A stretch of DNA of 64,000 nucleotides from Candidatus Sericytochromatia bacterium (GTDB taxonomy: Bacteria > Cyanobacteriota > Sericytochromatia > UBA7694 > JACMQJ01), in NCBI GenBank assembly GCA_026004035.1, contig BPII01000005.1:85268-149267 (forward strand), given 5' to 3'. Shown here one piece after another: positions 58,479 through 64,000 of the stretch. How positions within the stretch are numbered: the first letter of the stretch is position 1; every line of letters begins with the position of its first letter. The notes under the pieces were generated by a model, which saw nothing but the letters and a program-made list of their open reading frames with translations, did not search any database and was not told where the DNA came from. The translations under genes and the position numbers were made by a program.

Positions 58479-58795
58479 GTTAATAAAAATCTTTCTTTAC
58501 TCCTATCTATTTCAAAATTATGATTTTCTTTTATAAATTCTTCTATTGCTCTATATGGTTTACCATCAAAATCATAAGGAATATTTAATCCATTATAAAC
58601 AATACTATCTTTTACTATAAAATAACTATTTAATGATACCATATGAGGACTATCTTCTATTATTAAAACTTTATCATTATCATTTATCAAACTTCTTACT
58701 TTATTTATTGTAAATAATGCATCTCCAGTTATGAAAATATTAATTAATTTCTTTAAATCTAAATTAAGACTATTCTCAATAAAAAGATTATTCAT
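58442..58795 (-). pseudogene. Truncated CmcI-like (cephalosporin hydroxylase family) protein
   Basis: 117 residues. VLIIEDSPH, then SLNSYFIVKDSIVYNG, KPYRAIEEFIKENHNFEIDR and TWNPKGFLKRIK match the C-terminal half of the CmcI/rhamnosyl O-methyltransferase-like family (about 230-240 residues). The SAM-binding N-terminal half is absent, and about a dozen residues are missing between DSPH and SLNSYF. It is wedged between flbD and the GT2 gene with overlaps at both ends. Probably a deletion remnant; a shortened functional protein is less likely. Confidence 0.6.
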
Positions 58796-59090
58796 CTTCT
58801 TTTTTTTCTATATCAATAATATCTTTATTTGAATTTAAATTGTTATCATCTATAGTATCAGAAATATTAGAATTAATTATTATTTTATCATTATCAGTAT
58901 AATAAGGTCTAGAAAAACACATTTGCTTATAACTTATAATTTTTGATAATACATCATCAACATTTTCTTTTACATGAATTTTTTTATTTGTTCTAAGAGT
59001 AATAATAGTATTATGTCCTTCTTCTATGAATTCTATTAAATCACAATTAACGATAAACTTACTATTATCCAGTCTAGTTAATCTTATCAT
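58788..59090 (-). CDS. flbD: FlbD-family protein (orphan)
   Basis: 100 residues. MIRLTRLDNSKFIVNCDLIE, then TIITLRTNKKIHVKENVDDVLSKI, is the FlbD (PF06289) pattern of small proteins found in flagellar operons of spirochaetes and Firmicutes. Residues 65-100 are an Asn/Asp-rich tail not usual for the family. No motA/motB or other flagellar gene is near. It sits one base after the map stop. Confidence 0.8.
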   Translation of the reverse strand: MIRLTRLDNSKFIVNCDLIEFIEEGHNTIITLRTNKKIHVKENVDDVLSKIISYKQMCFSRPYYTDNDKIIINSNISDTIDDNNLNSNKDIIDIEKKEDE

Positions 59091-59091
59091 A

Positions 59092-59880
59092 TTAAGGTAA
59101 AGTTAATATTTCATATCCATCATCAGTAACAAGAATTGTATGTTCAAATTGCGCTGATAACTTACCATCAACTGTTACAGCAGTCCATCCATCTTTTAAT
59201 ATCTTCATATTGTATTTTCCTTCATTAATCATAGGTTCTACAGTAAAAGTCATTCCTGTTTTTAAAGTCATTCCTGTACCTGCTTGACCATAATGTAGTA
59301 CTGTAGGTTCATCATGGAATTTTCTACCAATACCATGTCCTGTAAAATCTCTTACAACTGAAAATCCGTAAAATTCTGCATGCTTTTGTATAGCATGTCC
59401 AATATCACCTAATTTTGATCCATTTTTTATTGTCTCTATTCCTTTCATCATTGCTTCATAAGTAACTTCAACAAGCTTTTTTGCTTTAGGACTAGCTTTA
59501 CCTACAATAAATGTTTTATTTGTATCTCCATGAAAACCTTCGAATAAATCAGGAAAGTATTGATAAGTTTTTTTTTCTTTTAAATATCTTTCTATATCCT
59601 CTCTTGTAAATTTACCCTTGTATGCTGTAACATCTATATTTATAATATCACCATTTTTCAATTTTTGCTTTGAAGTTGGTATTCCATGACATATAACTTC
59701 ATTTATAGATGTACAAATACTTTTGGGATAACCTTTATAATATAAAGGTGATGGATAACAATCATGTTCTAATAAAAAATCATGACATAATTTATTTAAT
59801 TCTATTGTTGTTATACCTGGTTCTATATACTTCTCTATCATTACAAGAGTTTGAGCAGCTATTTTACAACTTTCTCTCAT
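59092..59880 (-). CDS. map: Type I methionine aminopeptidase with insertion and broken 5' end
   Basis: 262 residues from the internal ATG at 59880. Metal ligands are seen in NIDVTAY (Asp), GDTNKTF (Asp), GHGIGRKFHDEP (His) and VEPM and FEHTILV (Glu). Between the two Asp blocks is an extra loop of about 18 residues (about 90-107, EDIERYLKEKKTYQY) absent from standard Map. Upstream, from an ATG at 59948, a natural N-terminus (MIFQTKNLEKK, then DLKTEED, then LKIMRESC) is readable after removing one A (59917-59923) and one C (59889-59891). So the 5' end is frameshifted twice, or translation starts internally at 59880. Confidence 0.88.
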   Translation of the reverse strand: MRESCKIAAQTLVMIEKYIEPGITTIELNKLCHDFLLEHDCYPSPLYYKGYPKSICTSINEVICHGIPTSKQKLKNGDIINIDVTAYKGKFTREDIERYLKEKKTYQYFPDLFEGFHGDTNKTFIVGKASPKAKKLVEVTYEAMMKGIETIKNGSKLGDIGHAIQKHAEFYGFSVVRDFTGHGIGRKFHDEPTVLHYGQAGTGMTLKTGMTFTVEPMINEGKYNMKILKDGWTAVTVDGKLSAQFEHTILVTDDGYEILTLP

Positions 59881-59956
59881 AATTTTTAGGGTCTTCTTCT
59901 GTTTTTAAATCAACAGTTTTTTTCTAAATTCTTAGTTTGAAAAATCATAAAAAATT

Positions 59957-60443
59957 CTAAAATAAATATACTTTAAATATTATAACAATTAAAAATAATA
60001 TATTGTGTTTTTTTTCTAAACTACTTTTAAAAAAAAGTTCTTTTAGAGATTTAAGTCTTTCTTTATACTCTTCAAAAGGTACTATTTCAGTAAGCGGATA
60101 TCCAGTATTTTTTATTATAATGCTTTATAATATACTCATTATTATATTTTTCACCTCTTTTATATACTATTACAACTATGTATTCATCGTCAAAGATTTC
60201 TTCAATTTCTCCATAGTGAGTGTATCTATCCATCCAGTATAAAGCTTTTTGATTAGATAAATTAATATCATATATACATATTACATATTTTTGATTATCA
60301 GATGTTTTTATGGAATATAAGGCTTGTATATCAGAATGTAATTCTTTTATATCTACAATAGAAATATTTTTTTTTACTTTTAAGTAAGAAAGTTTCTAAT
60401 ATTTTGTTTATTTGTGTTCTTTACTTAATTCTTTTATATTCAT
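59957..60443 (-). pseudogene. Unknown protein, several frameshifts
   Basis: Starting at the ATG at 60443 (MNIKELSKE), the frame must shift three times. The first is near 60410 (ambiguous). The second is at a nine-T run 60367-60375, dropping one base. The third is at a six-T run 60108-60113, dropping one base. The rebuilt chain (about 160 residues) contains INKILETFLLKS, NISIVDIKELHSDIQALYSI, YVICIYDINLS, YWMDRYTHYGEIEEIF and PFEEYKERLKSLKELFF and stops at 59957-59959, 9 bases before the upstream map start. No family recognised. It reads like a real gene rather than random ORF because codon use and hydrophobic spacing stay protein-like. Confidence 0.45.
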
Positions 60444-60575
60444 AACTTTATTATATCTACATATTTTTCTATTTGCTTAATAAAAAAATATTTATTTTTT
60501 TAAATTTAAAATTTGTAAGATAGTTTTTTTATATTATAAAATATAGATTTAAATTGATTATTTTTGGTGTTTTCT

Positions 60576-61766
60576 ATGAACACAAATTATTATATTGAGT
60601 TAGAAAAAAAGTTTGGTGCTAACAATTATCATCCTTTAGATGTTGTTATAGAAAAAGCTGAAGGTGTCTGGTTCTGGGATGTAGAAGGCAATAAATATAT
60701 GGATGCTTTAGCTTCTTATTCAGCTGTTAATCAAGGACATTGTCATCCTAAATTAATAAAAACTTTTGTAGAACAAGCATCAAAAGTTACTCTAACTTCA
60801 AGAGCTTTTAGAAATAAACAATTACCCCTTTTATATAAAAAACTTTATGAAATTACAAAAATGGAAATGTTTTTGTTAATGAATTCTGGTGCTGAAGCTG
60901 TTGAAACAGCAATAAAGGCAGCAAGAAAGTGGGGCTATGATATTAAAGGTGTTAAAAATAATAAAGCTGAAATAATAGTTTGTGCTAATAATTTTCATGG
61001 GAGAACAACAACAATAATATCATTTTCTACTGAAGAAGAATATAGAAGAGGTTTTGGACCTTTTACTCCTGGTTTTAAAATTATAGAGTTTAACGATATA
61101 GAACAGTTAGAAAAAGCAATAAATGAAAATACTGTTGCATTTTTAGTTGAACCAATACAAGCTGAAGCTGGTGTGTATGTTCCATTTCATGGTTATTTAA
61201 AAAAAGCTGAAGAAATATGTAAAAAAAATAATGTCTTGTTTATGCTTGATGAAATTCAAACAGGACTTGGTAGAACAGGAAAACTTTTTGCACATTATTA
61301 TGAAGATGTAAATCCCGATGTTATTATAATAGGAAAGGCACTTTCAGGTGGTTTTTATCCAGTTTCAGCGGTTTTAGCAAAAAGAGAAGTTTTAGAAGTT
61401 TTTGAACCTGGAACACATGGAAGTACTTTTGGGGGTAATCCTTTAGGTTGCGCTGTTGCACAAACTGCTTTAGATGTTTTAATAGAAGAAAACTTAATAG
61501 AAAACTCTTATAAATTAGGTAACTATTTTAAAGAAGAATTATTAAAGTTACACTCATCTAAAGTTAAAGAAATAAGAGGAAAAGGATTACTTATAGGTAT
61601 AGAACTTTTTGAGAAAGCTAGACCTATATGTGAAAAATTAAAAAATTTAGGTTTATTATGTAAAGATACTCACGGAAATATAATAAGATTTACTCCTCCT
61701 CTTGTAATATCAAAAGATGAAATAGATTGGGCATTAGAAAAAATATCTAGTGTTCTAAAAGACTAG
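60576..61766 (+). CDS. rocD: Ornithine aminotransferase
   Basis: About 396 residues of class III aminotransferase: NNYHPLDVVIEKAEGVWFWD and ALASYSAVNQGHCHPK at the N-terminus are typical of ornithine-oxo-acid transaminase, NSGAEAVE (about 105) and NNFHGRTTT bind the cofactor, and the pyridoxal-phosphate lysine is in IIIGKALSGG (about 247). It makes glutamate semialdehyde from ornithine, so arginine or ornithine can be used as food. I chose the ATG at 60576; a TTG 12 bases upstream is possible. Its TAG overlaps the GTG of the next gene. Confidence 0.9.
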   Translation: MNTNYYIELEKKFGANNYHPLDVVIEKAEGVWFWDVEGNKYMDALASYSAVNQGHCHPKLIKTFVEQASKVTLTSRAFRNKQLPLLYKKLYEITKMEMFLLMNSGAEAVETAIKAARKWGYDIKGVKNNKAEIIVCANNFHGRTTTIISFSTEEEYRRGFGPFTPGFKIIEFNDIEQLEKAINENTVAFLVEPIQAEAGVYVPFHGYLKKAEEICKKNNVLFMLDEIQTGLGRTGKLFAHYYEDVNPDVIIIGKALSGGFYPVSAVLAKREVLEVFEPGTHGSTFGGNPLGCAVAQTALDVLIEENLIENSYKLGNYFKEELLKLHSSKVKEIRGKGLLIGIELFEKARPICEKLKNLGLLCKDTHGNIIRFTPPLVISKDEIDWALEKISSVLKD

Positions 61767-62769
61767 TGTTTTTTTTGAAGTATAAAAATTTTTATTTTTT
61801 AAAATTAATATCTTTCTTTGTATTATTAATACTCATTTCTATTTTTTCACTTTTATATGGTTATTATGACATAACTTTTTATGATTTAAAATTATTTTTT
61901 TTTAATAAAAACATAAGTCAAGAAAAACTGATAATAATAAATGAAATAAGATTACCAAGATTAGTTCTAGCTTTCTTATGTGCATCTATACTCTCAGTTT
62001 CAGGTTTATTACTTCAAGGAATATTTAAAAACTCTTTAGTTGATCCATTTGTACTAGGTATTTCAGGGACAGCTTCTTTGGGTGCTGGAATAGGTATTAT
62101 TCTAAATAAAAATTTATTAGGTCTTAAACTCTACATTTTTACTATCATTTTTATTTTCAATATTAGGACTTGCTTTTATATATAAAAATTAGTATATTAA
62201 ATGGAAAACTTTTAATAGAAAGATTATTATTGTCAGGTATAGCAATAAGTTCATTATCATCGTCTATTTTATCTTTATTATTTGTCTTTAATTCAAAAGA
62301 TTCAAATAATATTTTATTTTGGATAATGGGTAACCTTTCAGGAAAAACATTTGATGATTTTTATTTGTTAATACCTATTTTTATTATGAGTATATTTTTT
62401 ATAATCCCAAAATTATATGTATTAAACTTAATTCAGTTAGGTGAAGAAAATTCTATTAACTTAGGTATAAAAATAAATTTTGAAAGAATTTATATAATTA
62501 CAATAGTATCTTTGATTACATCTTTTATTGTTTCATTAACAGGTATAATTGGCTTTATAGGCTTAATAGTTCCTCAAATAAGCAAATTTTTTGTCAAGAG
62601 CAATGATTATAGATTATTATTTTTACCAACTATTTTAATAGGTTCAATAATATTGATAATATCGGATATTTTATCAAGAACTTTAATAGATGGTCAAGAG
62701 ATACCTATTGGAATATTTACATCTATATTAGGATGTCCATTCTTTTTATTTCAATTAAGAAAAAACTAA
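61766..62769 (+). pseudogene. FecCD-type iron/B12 ABC permease, two +1 frameshifts
   Basis: The first frame shows RLPRLVLAFLC and SVSGLLLQGIFKNSLVDPFVLGISG, the hallmark of FecCD/BtuC permeases. It breaks near a T run (62154-62157), and a second break lies at an A run (62184-62188). Dropping one base at each gives SILGLAFIY and ISILNGKLLIERLLLSG, and the rest (NILFWIMGNLSG, TGIIGFIGLIVPQISKF, GQEIPIGIFTSILGCPFFLF) is complete. About 333 residues with nine to ten membrane helices. No ATPase or binding protein gene adjoins. GTG start in a TAGTG overlap with rocD. Confidence 0.8.
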
Positions 62770-62774
62770 GATTT

Positions 62775-63729
62775 CTAGCCTGTAGGTGAATTATTTATTA
62801 GCCAAGTTGCAAAAGTTTCTGATATTTTCCAAGTTTTACCAATATATTTTCCTGGATAACTTTTTAACAAAACCTAGAAAAATGGAGATATCTTCAGAAG
62901 TAACTTCTTCCATAATTTTATGGATAGGTTGATCTTTATATATACCTTCACTTGGTGGTGGTAATTCAACTGTAAATTCTGCACATTCTCTAATTGCTTC
63001 TATTGCTATACCCATTATTAATTCTTCTTCCATTTTACTAAGTCTAAATCCAGGTGAAGCACTTTTATTGTACAAATTATTCTTATAATTATCACAAAAA
63101 GTAATATTGAGCTCTATCATATCACTAAATGTAGCAGTTTTTATTTTTACTTCTTCAATTTCTTCTTGATCTTCAACTTTTGGTTGTATTTTTTTTGCTT
63201 GTACTCCAACTTTATCAGCAAATGATGAAATAAATTTATTAGCAAAGGCTAATGGTATCTCTAATAATTTTGCTAAAATAGAATAAAATTTAACTATTGG
63301 CTTCATAATAATAGTTCCTAATTTTGTAAAGTAAAGCACTTATTGTATTATCTATATTAGCCCATAGTATTTCTATTGAATCTTTTAATTCCTCTATTTT
63401 TTCAATTATTGTTAGTTCATTCTCATTTTTAGTTTTTGGTAAATCTGATTGATTTAAAGGTTTTGTTTTTTTTTGAACATTTACTTTTGATAAACTTTTT
63501 GTAGGATTCTTAGTTTTTTTTAGGTTCCTGTTTTTTTTCTTCTTGTTTTTGGTTGTACATCCTTTATTTCTTCTCCTTTAATTTCTTCTTTAACGCTATC
63601 TTCTTTTAAATAACTTGTATATGCTTTTCTAGCTGTATTTGTTGTAGTAGAATCTATAGAAACTAATTTTAGACTCTCATTATCACCAAATTTAAAACTA
63701 TCTCCTTCTTGATTTTGAAAACCTGTCAT
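62775..63729 (-). pseudogene. Unknown protein, four +1 frameshifts; paralog of 10424-11206
   Basis: Starts MTGFQNQEGDSFKFGDNE at 63729. Four single-base removals are needed: T-runs 63531-63538, 63514-63521, 63322-63325 and 62871-62875 on the plus strand. The restored chain (about 315 residues) has a Lys/Thr-rich linker, a helical region with KPIVKFYSILAKLLEIPLAF, an acidic stretch and a C-terminal VTSEDISIFLGFVK ... YIGKTWKISETFATW that matches the 10.4 kb gene. Function unknown; no signal peptide. Confidence 0.6.
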
Positions 63730-63876
63730 AAATAAAAATAATATTTTACAAAGATATTATATCATTTGTATATGCTTTTTTGTATTATTTATTGTATAAG
63801 TTCACTAAGTAATTAATTAAATCATTCTTTGACAATAAAAACTTTTTATTTTAAAATGTTTTTAAGGTATTATTGA

Positions 63877-64000
63877 ATGAAAAAATTTATTATATTTTTT
63901 CTTTTTTTAACTTCTTGTGTAAATAATAGTTTTGTTATAAGCAAAGATAATTTAAAAATTACTTCTTCTAATATAAAACTTGATTTAGGTCCAGGTTCAA
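63877..64000 (+). CDS. Lipoprotein, N-terminal part (runs off window)
   Basis: MKKFIIFFLFLTSCVNNSF is a short lipoprotein signal with lipobox LTSC (Cys14). The frame is open to the window edge. The rest is not visible, so no function can be given. Confidence 0.6.
   Translation, partial: MKKFIIFFLFLTSCVNNSFVISKDNLKITSSNIKLDLGPGS

Noticed and set aside
1..64000. CRISPR arrays, tRNA or rRNA genes
   Set aside because: I saw no regularly spaced direct repeats and no cloverleaf or ribosomal RNA sequence. The scattered repeats are MITE-like with inverted ends.
1..64000. Alternative genetic code (stop reassignment) to explain the broken genes
   Set aside because: Clear genes end in all three stops, including TGA, and repairs need frame changes rather than reading through stops.

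Overview
This is a very AT-rich window (by eye only about a quarter G+C) from a bacterium using the standard bacterial code; TGA is used as a stop. The gene content points to a Gram-negative-type, chemoheterotrophic cell: ftsE/ftsX, a penicillin-binding protein 4-type carboxypeptidase, a lipoprotein with a clear lipobox, a WecG/TagA-type glycosyltransferase, an orphan FlbD (flagellar family) and several pathways for eating amino acids (leucine dehydrogenase, branched-chain keto-acid dehydrogenase, urocanate hydratase, ornithine aminotransferase). AIM24-family proteins, an isolated CcmL/EutN shell-vertex protein, a zinc-ribbon/DUF4332 protein and an ABC-2 permease/CPBP protease fusion recall the non-photosynthetic relatives of Cyanobacteria. 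That placement is an inference and not secure.

Layout. 1-7.6 kb: sensor kinase end, leucine dehydrogenase, a shattered yajQ, then an enoyl-CoA hydratase/BCKDH E1alpha-E1beta-E2 operon (no E3 in view). 8-15 kb: urocanate hydratase, a broken gene with a paralog at 62.8 kb, a flavoprotein, a metallo-hydrolase, a SlyD-like FKBP and a tyrosine-recombinase-like protein lacking catalytic residues. 15.5-26.5 kb: unknown coiled-coil proteins, a GH5 glycosidase, an epimerase, an ATP-grasp enzyme, a TIGR02757 protein, RecO, CcmL/EutN and an esterase. 26.7-29.8 kb: an adenine methylase with a putative GIY-YIG-like partner, then FabF. 30.3-37.6 kb: a block of unknown proteins (hydrophobic helical protein, barrel-like protein, about 1,410-residue repeat protein, C39-like protease). 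38-47.4 kb: WecG/TagA-ftsE-ftsX, SDRs, CaiB/BaiF CoA-transferase, BolA and a near-identical AIM24 tandem pair. 47.5-64 kb: ABC/CPBP fusion, EF-hand lipoprotein operon, PBP4, a giant TPR protein, GT2, map/flbD, rocD, a FecCD permease and the second broken paralog.

Two themes run through the window. First, many genes are broken by single-base length changes, mostly in A/T runs. Of roughly 27 events I could reconstruct, nearly all are +1 insertions, with the protein otherwise well preserved; yajQ alone carries eight. This is either insertion-biased sequence error, an unusual mode of gene decay, or frameshifts tolerated by slippage. Second, many gaps are filled by dead mobile DNA: two short inverted-repeat (MITE-like) families, one nested in the other, three decayed TnpB 3' ends that keep an omega-RNA-like tail, and transposase scraps of IS5-, IS1- and IS607-like type.

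A further pattern is a set of secreted-looking or unknown proteins (GH5 glycosidase, esterase, barrel-like and repeat proteins, glycine-zipper protein) that lack Sec signal peptides and share short, Asn/Ser/Ile-rich N-termini. This could reflect a leaderless export or surface-display route, which is the most plausible candidate here for an undescribed system.
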